Shown here: piece after piece, positions 1 to 7,332 of the stretch
How positions within the stretch are numbered: the first letter of the stretch is position 1
Layout: the number at the start of each line of letters is the position of its first letter
Assembly (NCBI GenBank): GCA_039587475.1
Contig: JBDHIK010000025.1
Coordinates: 1 to 27,162 of the forward strand
DNA length: 27,162 bases
Direction of reading: 5' to 3'
From: N074bin45 sp039587475
GTDB taxonomy: Bacteria; Gemmatimonadota; Gemmatimonadetes; Gemmatimonadales; GWC2-71-9
Made by a program: the position numbers and the translations under genes
Notes under the pieces: model-generated
What the model saw: only the letters and a program-made list of their open reading frames with translations
The model's database searches: none
Told to the model about the DNA's origin: nothing

Positions 1-1873
1 AAGACCCACCGGGAAGCGTTCCCAGGAACCGCAGGTGGGCCCGCAGGTCGCCCACGTCGAGGCGGCCATTGCGATTGCCGCGTTCATCGATAAAGGAAAG
101 CTCGTTCGGTGACAGGGACACGAGCCCAAACAGAGCGTTGGCCACCCTGTTCGCCGTGATCTGCAGAGAGGAGACGACAATCGAATAGTCGGCAAACCCG
201 ACGCGGACGCCGTCCTCGACCTTGACGGTGAACGAGAAGATTCCCTCGGCCACCGTTTCCCCCGAGATCTCACCCGTCTCACCATCGAGGGTGAGGCCCG
301 TGGGCAGGGCACCGAAGACGATCGACCAGAACGCCGTTCCGGCACCGGTCACCCGAAGGGTGTCTGCATAGGGCGCGGCCGGCGGCGCCGAGCGCAGCGT
401 ATCGTTGACGATCACCAGGAAGTCCGACACCGGGTAACCAGGGGCTCGTGGCGCCCCGGCCGCCGCCTCCATCATGGCGCCCGCGAAGGGAGGCGGTAGC
501 CCCAGGCCAAAATTGAGGAAGAACAGACGGTTGTTCGTGCCGCCCCCCGCATCCCGGCCGAAGACCAGATTCAGCGGCCCCGCCAGGTTGGTGCCCGCGA
601 ACGGATCGTTGACGAGGGTGTAGGCCGGATCGTACAGCAGCACCGTGCCCACCGACCCATCGGCGAGATACAGGTAGCCGTCGACGTCGAACGCGAGGCC
701 TTCCGAGAACCCGCTACGCTGGATGACCCGGACGGGGGACCCGTTCACCAGCTTGTAGACGTCTCCGAACAGGTTACTGAAGTGCAGTTCTCCGCTCGGC
801 GAGAATGCCAGGTCGAAGATATCCGTCCCCGCCGCGGACACGTCGAAGGTCTCGATGAAGCGCCCCAACGGATCGAAATGCACGATCTGCATCGGTGCCG
901 AGCTGCCTTCGATCTGGTCGGCGACCCAGAGGTCCCCGCTCCGATCCACGGTGATGGCCGAAAACCACGTGTCCGACCCGCTGCTGGTAATGAAGGAGGT
1001 CGTGTCTCCGGCCGGGGTCACCCGCCAGACGACCGCCTGGACCAGGCTCTGCCGGCCGACCACGAGCAGATTGCCGAATCCATCCACCACGACATCACGG
1101 ACGACGTCGATCTGAGGCCCCAGCCCGGTCGTCACGAGGCTGGCCAACTCCGATGCGTTGCCCCCCGCATCGATGGACCACACCCGCGTGCCGAGTGCGT
1201 CCAGGACATTGAACGATCCTCCCGGCTGTGCCGCGGTGCCCATGGGGGCCCCAAGTCCCAGCGCATGGAACGTCGTGGGATCCCCCGGCCCCGTGGGAAC
1301 CACCGTCGCCTTGAGCAGGTAGAAGAAATCGGTCGGCCCTCCCGCCGCGGTGGACTCGTCGACGGCAATGAAATACCGGCCTGACGCCGGCGGCTCATAC
1401 ACGATGCGGGGGTCGAGGCCCACGACATTGTCGCTCAGATCGAGCAGCGTCACGCCGTCCGTCCCGTACAGGGTGAGAGCGATGTCGGCGGACGAGCCGA
1501 TGCCGAAGGCGTCGACATCGAAGTCCACCCGCACCCCAGCGGTCAGGTCGATCGCGAAGTAGTCCACGTCGCCGGCGGGCTCGATGTCGCCGCCGACGGT
1601 GTCGCCAAGCACGATGAGGTTGGCGGTCATGAAGGTGTTGTTGGGTTCCGTCTCGAACGTCTGCGTGCGGAGCGCCAACTGCGACAGGGGTTTGACGAGC
1701 TGGGGGTAGGGGCGCCGGTAGAAGTCCCCGTCCAGCACTCTGGATACACCGTCCTGAGCGGCAGCGACCGATCCGAAGACGAGGCTGCACACCACACTCC
1801 ACGACACGGCGGCCGCCAGGCGGCGGACGGCGGGGGACAGAATCACGCGATGGACCTCGGAAGTTCGGTTCAT
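1..1873 (-). CDS. Secreted beta-propeller protein with PPC, Ig-like and dockerin-like domains (3' end outside window)
   Basis: The frame is open from ATG at 1873 to the left edge, giving 624 codons without a stop, so the C-terminus is missing. A signal peptide ends near residue 39 (VAAAQ). Residues about 72-192 resemble a bacterial pre-peptidase C-terminal (PPC) domain, opening with ETEPNNTF and containing DVDYFAIDL. Residues about 195-490 hold repeated WVADQ and YLADGSVG blade-like segments typical of NHL/SMP-30-type beta-propellers. Residues about 505-550 match the putative Ig fold motif LPTGLTLDGETGEISG. The visible end carries FIDERGNRNGRLDVGDLRAHL-like residues, an EF-hand/dockerin-like calcium loop seen in exported proteins of Gemmatimonadota-like bacteria. 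It is probably an extracellular or surface protein. No catalytic residues are evident and the ligand is unknown. It is transcribed divergently from the PadR gene, with 281 bp between the starts. Confidence 0.8.
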   Translation of the reverse strand, partial: MNRTSEVHRVILSPAVRRLAAAVSWSVVCSLVFGSVAAAQDGVSRVLDGDFYRRPYPQLVKPLSQLALRTQTFETEPNNTFMTANLIVLGDTVGGDIEPAGDVDYFAIDLTAGVRVDFDVDAFGIGSSADIALTLYGTDGVTLLDLSDNVVGLDPRIVYEPPASGRYFIAVDESTAAGGPTDFFYLLKATVVPTGPGDPTTFHALGLGAPMGTAAQPGGSFNVLDALGTRVWSIDAGGNASELASLVTTGLGPQIDVVRDVVVDGFGNLLVVGRQSLVQAVVWRVTPAGDTTSFITSSGSDTWFSAITVDRSGDLWVADQIEGSSAPMQIVHFDPLGRFIETFDVSAAGTDIFDLAFSPSGELHFSNLFGDVYKLVNGSPVRVIQRSGFSEGLAFDVDGYLYLADGSVGTVLLYDPAYTLVNDPFAGTNLAGPLNLVFGRDAGGGTNNRLFFLNFGLGLPPPFAGAMMEAAAGAPRAPGYPVSDFLVIVNDTLRSAPPAAPYADTLRVTGAGTAFWSIVFGALPTGLTLDGETGEISGETVAEGIFSFTVKVEDGVRVGFADYSIVVSSLQITANRVANALFGLVSLSPNELSFIDERGNRNGRLDVGDLRAHLRFLGTLPGGS

Positions 1874-2093
1874 GAGAGCGAGAAGGCGGTGACGGCGGAG
1901 TCCGTCACAGCACAGAATTGATGGCGGTAAAGAGGAATGGCTCAACAACCCCACCCGCTCCGGTCCACCGCCGCACCGCACCCTCGCAAGGCCCCGAAGG
2001 GCCCTGCAGGGAGTATGGTGCCTCCGGCCGTCTCTTGGAAGGGGACGATCCGGGCCGAACCGCAGACACGACGAAATCCCTTGAATCGTTACA

Positions 2094-2122
2094 CGATATT
2101 ACGTACGTTATATCGTACGATA
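2094..2122. promoter_or_regulatory. Overlapping dyads upstream of the PadR gene (candidate operator)
   Basis: A 22-bp near-palindrome (2094-2115, 20 of 22 positions symmetric, centred on ACGTACGT) overlaps a perfect 12-bp palindrome TATCGTACGATA (2111-2122). These AT-rich dyads lie 33-61 bp before the PadR start and contrast with the GC-rich surroundings. PadR repressors commonly autoregulate through AT-rich dyads near their own promoter, so autoregulation is the simplest reading. They could also control the divergent secreted-protein gene. The palindromes are seen directly; the role is inferred. Confidence 0.55.
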
Positions 2123-2154
2123 CATCGTGATATCCCACGACGGCTAGGTGACTT

Positions 2155-2784
2155 ATGTCCCATGAACACAACGACTTCGGTGAATGGTCCGCAGCTATCG
2201 ACCCCCAGAACTGGACCTTCTGCGGCCCCTTCGGAGAGCCGGGCCGCGAGCGCTCGCGCGGCGACAAGGGTTCCGGAACGGGCCGGGGGCCGGGGCGGGG
2301 CCGGGGACGGCGCCGGCGGCAGTTCTTCGAATCAGGCGAGGTGAAGTACGTGATACTGCGCCTCCTCAAGGAGAAGCCGCGCCACGGCTATGAGGTCCTG
2401 AAGGCGATGGAGCAGGAGATCGGCGGCTGGTACACCGCATCGCCGGGGACGGTCTACCCGACCCTGCAGTTGCTGGAGGACCAAGGCTACATCCGCATGG
2501 TCGAAACCGAGGGGAAGAAGGTCTACTACATCACGCCTGAGGGCGAAGCCTTCTTGGCGGAGCATGGAGATGTCCTGGACGACATCCTCGACCGTGTCCG
2601 TGAGGCGGTGGAAGACCTCGCCGGCGGGGCCGTGGCGGAGCTCAACGAGGCCTTCTCACGGATGGCCGGCATGGCATACCGGCAAGCGCGGCGCGACCGG
2701 CCCGGAGACGACCGTACCCAGAAGATCGTTGAGATCCTCCGTCGTGCGGGGAAGGACATCGAGGAGGTCCTTCGCAGCAGCTGA
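2155..2784 (+). CDS. PadR-family transcriptional regulator with Gly/Arg-rich N-terminal extension
   Basis: This is a 209-aa DNA-binding regulator. The PadR winged helix spans about residues 58-140: ILRLLKEKPRHGYEVLKAM, then PGTVYPTLQLLEDQGYI and the KVYYITPEGEAFL wing. A C-terminal helical part (about 145-209) would form the dimerisation domain. The first 55 residues are unusual: a Trp-containing acidic start followed by a low-complexity Gly/Arg tract (RGPGRGRGRRRR), probably disordered and able to touch DNA. The ATG at 2155 follows a weak AGGTG ribosome site. The gene converges on the permease gene with 16 bp between stops. Its inducer is unknown. PadR proteins often respond to phenolics or small amphiphiles, but nothing here identifies a ligand. 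The upstream dyads suggest autoregulation. Confidence 0.92.
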   Translation: MSHEHNDFGEWSAAIDPQNWTFCGPFGEPGRERSRGDKGSGTGRGPGRGRGRRRRQFFESGEVKYVILRLLKEKPRHGYEVLKAMEQEIGGWYTASPGTVYPTLQLLEDQGYIRMVETEGKKVYYITPEGEAFLAEHGDVLDDILDRVREAVEDLAGGAVAELNEAFSRMAGMAYRQARRDRPGDDRTQKIVEILRRAGKDIEEVLRSS

Positions 2785-2800
2785 CGTTAGGACAACCGCC

Positions 2801-4945
2801 TCAGGAATGATCCTCGCCGCCGACGGCGCCCCATGCCGGACCAAGACCGGACGCCAGTTTGGCCAGTTCGGCTGGATCGCCGAGGATGGTGAGTCGGTCA
2901 CCGTCCTTGAGAACGGTCCGCCACTGGGGGACGATGGACTGCCCACTCCGGCGGATGAGCGCCACCAGGACACCGGCCGGAATATCGAGTTCGTGCAGGG
3001 GCCGGCCGATCCATCGGTCGGCCTGACCCCCATGCGCCAGGTATACGGACAGGTACCGGTCGTCCCGGAGCAGGGTCTCCTTTACTTCCTGCTCGTGGGT
3101 CGCGGCAAGCCAATCGCCGAGAAAGGACTCGTCCTCCACCCGGCCGGCGAGTTGCGCCAGAATTCTGAGGTGGCGCCCCGGGTCGTTCTCTCCACTCACC
3201 AGCACGAACACCGCGTGAACCGGTTGCTCCCGGGCCTGGCGGGCGACTTCACCCATGCGCTCGGGCACGGACACGCCGGAACGGCACCGAACCACCACCA
3301 GGGCGGATTCCTCGAGGACCGGCAAACGGGCATGGAGCAGCGCGGCGCCACGGGCCACCGGTGCGCCACCGCCCCGGAGTCCCATGTCGATACTGTGTTC
3401 GAGTTCCTCCGTGGTGGCTGGGACCAGGGTGGAGAGATGGGTCGCCGCATCGTGGATCAAGGGCCCCAGTTCGACCGCGTCGTATTCCAGCACCGTGCTC
3501 TGGGCCACGAGGTGGTCGAAGGGATCTTCGGCCCGAAGCCCCTTCTCCTTCATGATGTCGCGTAGTTCCCGATCCAGGCCGGCGTAGCGGCGCCGTCCCA
3601 GGCGGGCGAAGACATGATAGATGGCCCCGTCTCGTACGATGCGGGGCTTGGCGTAGTAGTTGTACCAGGCGAACGCCACCGCCGTGACGGCCATGGTGAA
3701 CAGGACGGGTAGCCAGCCCATTTCCGCGACGAGGATGAGGGGGACGACGATGCCGATCAGTTGCGGCCAGGGATAGAGTGGAGAGCGGAAACCCGGGTCA
3801 TATGAATCGAGCCCGCTCTCCCGCATGACGATGACGGCGAGATTGATCAACCCGAAGATGAGGAGTTGCAGCGCACTGGCCAGCTTGGCGACCCCCTCGA
3901 TATCGAGCAGCAGCAGAGTGGCGATGAGAAGCGCCACCGTCAGCAGAATGGAAGGGATGGGAGCGCCGCGCCGTCCGGTGCTTGCCAGGACCCTTGGCAT
4001 GATGTGGTCGCGCGCCATCGCGAGCGGATATCGGGATGCCGCCATGATGCCGGCATTGGCCATCGCCGCGAAGGCCGCGACGGCGGCACCGATCATGACC
4101 CACTTGCTGATGGTCGACGGGAGCCAGGTGGTGAACGCGTCTGCGGTGTCCGCCACCGGCGTAAGACTGGCGCTGAGGCGATCGACGCCGAGCACGGACA
4201 CCATGATATAGGTGCCGATGACGTAGATCAGAGTCACCGTTCCCAAGGCGATCGCCATTCCCAGGGGGATGTTGCGATCGGGGTTCTCCACCTCCTCGGC
4301 CAGACTCGCCACCTTGGTCAGACCGACATACGAGACGAACACCAGGCCGACGGCACGGAACAGACCGTCCACACCGTTCGAGAAGAGCGGTTCAAACCGG
4401 TCGCTGCGCCCTCCCGCGACGGGAACGGCCACTTCGGCAATCCCGTGAACGAGGAAGTAGCCCAGCATGACCAGAAGGCCGATGACGAAGACGCGGAGGA
4501 CGCCGCTGGACTGCTTGGCGCCGACGATGTTCAAGGCGGCGAACAGCAGGGCCAGCGAGATGGCGGTCTCCACGATGGGCACGTCGACGACCAGCGCGAG
4601 GTAGGCCCCTAGACCGATCAGCGCGAACCCGCTCTTGAGGACCAGCGCCAGCCAGGTGCCGATGCCGCCGATGGTGCCGACCAGCGGACCAAGCGTCCGG
4701 TCGAGGTAGTAGTAGGTCCCTCCGGCCCGCGGCATGGCGGTCGCCAGTTCCGCCTTGCTGAGCATGGCGGGGACGATGAGCACCCCCGACAGGAAATAGG
4801 CGAGGATGATACTGGCACCGGTGTGCGAGGCGGCCAGGCCCGGAAGCAGGAAGAACCCGGAGCTGATCATGGCCCCGGTCGAGATCACGAAAATGTCGAA
4901 GAGTGCCAGATGCTTGCGGAGGCGGGAAAAGGGAGCGAGCGCCAC
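2801..4945 (-). CDS. APC-family amino-acid permease fused to PTS EIIA-like and RCK_C domains
   Basis: The chosen GTG start at 4945 gives 714 aa and begins just before the first membrane segment. Residues about 10-430 form a 12-helix APC transporter: the TM1 motif STGAMISSGFFLLPG, then KAELATAMPRAGGTYYYLDR and the SLAEEVENPDRNIP signature. Residues about 483-631 resemble a type-2 PTS EIIA domain, with LLHARL providing the phosphorylatable His (about 538) and VFVLVSGENDPGRHLRIL as the core motif. Residues about 639-698 match RCK_C (GVLVALIRR, GDRLTILGD), a ligand-binding module of potassium-channel regulators. The transporter probably moves an amino acid or amine under control of its cytoplasmic domains. 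No PTS EI or HPr gene is in the window. The frame extends upstream to 5086 into the divergent reductase gene, but that N-terminal extension looks non-native. No clear ribosome site marks either start. Confidence 0.88.
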   Translation of the reverse strand: MALAPFSRLRKHLALFDIFVISTGAMISSGFFLLPGLAASHTGASIILAYFLSGVLIVPAMLSKAELATAMPRAGGTYYYLDRTLGPLVGTIGGIGTWLALVLKSGFALIGLGAYLALVVDVPIVETAISLALLFAALNIVGAKQSSGVLRVFVIGLLVMLGYFLVHGIAEVAVPVAGGRSDRFEPLFSNGVDGLFRAVGLVFVSYVGLTKVASLAEEVENPDRNIPLGMAIALGTVTLIYVIGTYIMVSVLGVDRLSASLTPVADTADAFTTWLPSTISKWVMIGAAVAAFAAMANAGIMAASRYPLAMARDHIMPRVLASTGRRGAPIPSILLTVALLIATLLLLDIEGVAKLASALQLLIFGLINLAVIVMRESGLDSYDPGFRSPLYPWPQLIGIVVPLILVAEMGWLPVLFTMAVTAVAFAWYNYYAKPRIVRDGAIYHVFARLGRRRYAGLDRELRDIMKEKGLRAEDPFDHLVAQSTVLEYDAVELGPLIHDAATHLSTLVPATTEELEHSIDMGLRGGGAPVARGAALLHARLPVLEESALVVVRCRSGVSVPERMGEVARQAREQPVHAVFVLVSGENDPGRHLRILAQLAGRVEDESFLGDWLAATHEQEVKETLLRDDRYLSVYLAHGGQADRWIGRPLHELDIPAGVLVALIRRSGQSIVPQWRTVLKDGDRLTILGDPAELAKLASGLGPAWGAVGGEDHS

Positions 4946-5100
4946 GTCAGGTCTGTGCCTTGGCGGCTGGGCAGGGCTCGGAGGGAGAACGCATGTCCTA
5001 AAGTGCCGCCACCCGGGGTAGGGCGCCAGAGCCGCGGCGACTGCCCTTTTTTCCAATGTCCAGTATGTTCCGACCGAACATTCCACTCAAGGAGCTCGCG

Positions 5101-6498
5101 GTGCCTGCGACCAGTGAACACCCCGCCGTCCGTATCGCCATCGTCGGCTCGGGGCCTGCGGCCTTCTACGTCGCAGAGCACCTGTGCAAGGTCCATGGCG
5201 AGCAGGTTGCCATCGACATGTACGATCGGCTGGCGGCCCCGTTCGGGCTGGTACGCTACGGTGTCGCACCGGACCACCAGAAGATCAAGCAGGTCACCCG
5301 GGTGTTCGACCGGGTCGCTCAGCGTCCCGGCTTCCGGTTCTTCGGTAACGTCGAATACGGGCGCCACGTCCATCTTGCCGACCTGCGCGACCACTACGAC
5401 CAGATCTGCTTCGCCACCGGGGCCCAGACCGACCGGTCTCTCGGCATTCCGGGGGAGGATCTGGAGCGGAGTCACGCGGCCACTGAATTCGTGGCCTGGT
5501 ACAACGGCCACCCGGATTTCCGGGACCACCAATTCGATCTCTCGGCGCGACGGGTGGCCGTGGTCGGGGTCGGCAACGTCGCCGTCGATGTGGCCAGAAT
5601 CCTGTGCCGAACTCCCGACGAGCTGGCCCGAACCGACATCGCCGACTACGCCCTCGAGGCCCTGTCCCGGAGCAAGGTTCGCGAAGTCGTGATGCTCGGT
5701 CGCCGGGGCCCGGCCCAGACGGCCTTCACCAATCCTGAGGTTCGCGAATTGGGACAGCTCGAGGGCGCCGACACCTTCGCGCTGGCCAATGAAGTCGTGC
5801 TGGACCCCGTCACCAAGCGCCTCGTCCAACCCAGCGACGATCGTGACCTGCGCCGCAAACTCGAGATCCTCGACGGCTTCACCAGCACCCGGGCCAGCGG
5901 GAAGCCACGAGCCCTCATTCTCCGATTCCTGGTGTCTCCGACGGCCCTCCTCGATGACGGATCGGGAGGCATCGGCGGCATGCGCATCGTCCGCAATCGC
6001 CTGATGGAAACCGGAGGACGCGTCCGTGCCGTCGCCACGAACATCACATGCGATCTCCCCGTCGACATGGTGTTCCGTTCGGTTGGTTATCGCGGGATCG
6101 CTCTGCCGGACCTGCCGTTCGACGACCGCTCCGGCACGGTGCCGCACCGTCAGGGTCGGGTCGTGGATGCAACCGGAGCCCCGGTGCCAGGGCTCTACGT
6201 TAGCGGATGGATCAAGCGGGGACCCAGCGGAGTGATCGGCACCAACAAGCCGGATGGCAAGGAGACAGCCGAGGCCATGCTGGAGGATTCGGCACAGGGG
6301 CGGAAGAACACCACGGCGACGACTCCCTCAGCGGTCGAGGCGCTGGTGCGCTCACGCCAGCCCGAGGTCGTTTTGTACGGGGACTGGCAACGCCTCGACC
6401 GGATCGAATGTGCTCGAGGGGAACGGATGGGTCGGCCCCGGGTGAAGTTCACCGACACCGCGGCCATGATCGCTGCCCTGCAGGCCAACGACGCCTAA
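5101..6498 (+). CDS. Ferredoxin-NADP reductase, adrenodoxin-reductase (FprA) type
   Basis: This 465-aa flavoprotein would pass electrons between NADPH and ferredoxin in the cytoplasm. The N-terminal FAD motif is VAIVGSGPAAFYVAEHL-like (about residues 10-27), followed by APFGLVRYGVAPDH. The NADP-binding Rossmann motif VGVGNVAVDVARIL lies near residues 155-170. The C-terminal family signature GWIKRGPSGVIGTNKPDGKE is intact. Length matches FprA-type enzymes. I chose GTG 5101 because AAGGAG ends 6 nt upstream of it; the longer frame from 5056 lacks such a site. It starts divergently from the permease gene and converges on the next gene with a 3-bp overlap of stop codons. Its partner is not obvious locally. 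The ferredoxin-containing cytochrome b fusion at 21048 is one candidate but lies 15 kb away. Confidence 0.9.
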   Translation: MPATSEHPAVRIAIVGSGPAAFYVAEHLCKVHGEQVAIDMYDRLAAPFGLVRYGVAPDHQKIKQVTRVFDRVAQRPGFRFFGNVEYGRHVHLADLRDHYDQICFATGAQTDRSLGIPGEDLERSHAATEFVAWYNGHPDFRDHQFDLSARRVAVVGVGNVAVDVARILCRTPDELARTDIADYALEALSRSKVREVVMLGRRGPAQTAFTNPEVRELGQLEGADTFALANEVVLDPVTKRLVQPSDDRDLRRKLEILDGFTSTRASGKPRALILRFLVSPTALLDDGSGGIGGMRIVRNRLMETGGRVRAVATNITCDLPVDMVFRSVGYRGIALPDLPFDDRSGTVPHRQGRVVDATGAPVPGLYVSGWIKRGPSGVIGTNKPDGKETAEAMLEDSAQGRKNTTATTPSAVEALVRSRQPEVVLYGDWQRLDRIECARGERMGRPRVKFTDTAAMIAALQANDA

Positions 6499-7067
6499 AA
6501 CTTCCAGCGGATCAGGCAGTTCTGGAGACAGACCCTCCCCTGCTCCCGCAACTCGCCGGTCACGCTATTGAAGAAGCCGTAGCGATACAGCCCGGCAGGC
6601 AGGATCAGGGTGGTATCGGTGGTGACCTCGATGGTCGCCGAGGCCCCGTCCGAGATGCGATAGAACCGCACCGGGAATCCCGGCGGGTCGGACTGGAGTC
6701 GTACGGAGACGCTGTCGGGGGCCAGCACGTCCTCGAGCGCCCGGACGGCGTCGCGGCTGGACCGGATCCGGACCAGCGAATCACGTTCCTGGATGCCCTG
6801 GAAGAACGCCAGCACCTCTTCCAGGTACGCTGACTCCTCGGCCACCGTCACCGTGTCTCGGAGGAGAGGCGCCTTCATCAACAGGTTGCGTGCGGCAAAC
6901 CGGGTGGTGTCCTGCTGGTCGGCCTGGCCCGAAAGCGGAGCGGCGGCGCACAGGGCGGTGACGACCAGGCCGGGCACCAGCACGCGGTGTCCGCGGCTGG
7001 AGAGACCTGGGCGGCGGGGCACCGACGCCGCGAACCGCCGCCCGTCACCCACCGGCAGGTTCCACAC
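6495..7067 (-). CDS. Exported hypothetical protein
   Basis: I do not recognise a family. The 190-aa product has an Arg-rich start and a hydrophobic stretch at about residues 29-47 followed by GQADQQDT, which looks like a signal peptide and cleavage region, so it is probably periplasmic. The middle is a charged helical region (about 70-115). The C-terminal half is beta-rich (VRFYRISDGASATIEV, GLYRYGFFNS) and ends with a CLQNC cysteine pair that could form a disulfide. The GTG start at 7067 overlaps the end of the zinc-ribbon gene by 23 nt. A GTG at 7022 would avoid the overlap. Neither has a strong ribosome site. The two genes are probably co-transcribed. Confidence 0.6.
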   Translation of the reverse strand: MWNLPVGDGRRFAASVPRRPGLSSRGHRVLVPGLVVTALCAAAPLSGQADQQDTTRFAARNLLMKAPLLRDTVTVAEESAYLEEVLAFFQGIQERDSLVRIRSSRDAVRALEDVLAPDSVSVRLQSDPPGFPVRFYRISDGASATIEVTTDTTLILPAGLYRYGFFNSVTGELREQGRVCLQNCLIRWKF

Positions 7068-7263
7068 TGTCCCGCCGCATGAAGAGGCAGTGGCGACAGG
7101 TGGGACAGAAGGCCTCGAAAATGTTGAGGTCGCGGGCCGGATTGGGATCGACTTCTACCAGATCGACCTCACATCGGGGACACGTCGGCGGTTCACCACG
7201 GCGCAACTGCGCCTTGATGGCGTTCACCTCGGTGCGGCCATAGGTCACGGGTGTATCGCTCAC
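7045..7263 (-). CDS. Small zinc-ribbon protein
   Basis: The product is 72 aa, starting at GTG 7263 with a GGAG-type site about 11 nt upstream. Cysteines are arranged as CPRC, then 19 residues, then CPTCRHC. Two CxxC knuckles can coordinate one zinc, and the third cysteine of the second knuckle is extra. The rest is short and polar, beginning with a VTYGRTEVNAIKAQL helix. The function is unknown; such ribbons often bind nucleic acid or act as small partner proteins. It overlaps the downstream exported-protein gene, and the decarboxylase gene ends 70 bp upstream on the same strand, so all three could be read together. Confidence 0.6.
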   Translation of the reverse strand: MSDTPVTYGRTEVNAIKAQLRRGEPPTCPRCEVDLVEVDPNPARDLNIFEAFCPTCRHCLFMRRDSVEPAGG

Positions 7264-7332
7264 GAGTACCGGCTCCGTGCAAGAACCATCTCATAGTATA
7301 CGCTCACGGACCGGGACACGGAACGACCGCCG

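Noticed and set aside
1990..2003. GGCCC-CGAA-GGGCC hairpin in the first intergenic region
   Set aside because: It is only 5 bp long, has no T-run, and lies between divergent starts, so a terminator role makes no sense. It is expected by chance at this GC content.
4946..5086. Longer N-terminus (47 aa) for the permease, starting at 5086
   Set aside because: It would overlap the divergent reductase gene start, is not hydrophobic or conserved-looking, and has no ribosome site. The APC fold begins right after GTG 4945.
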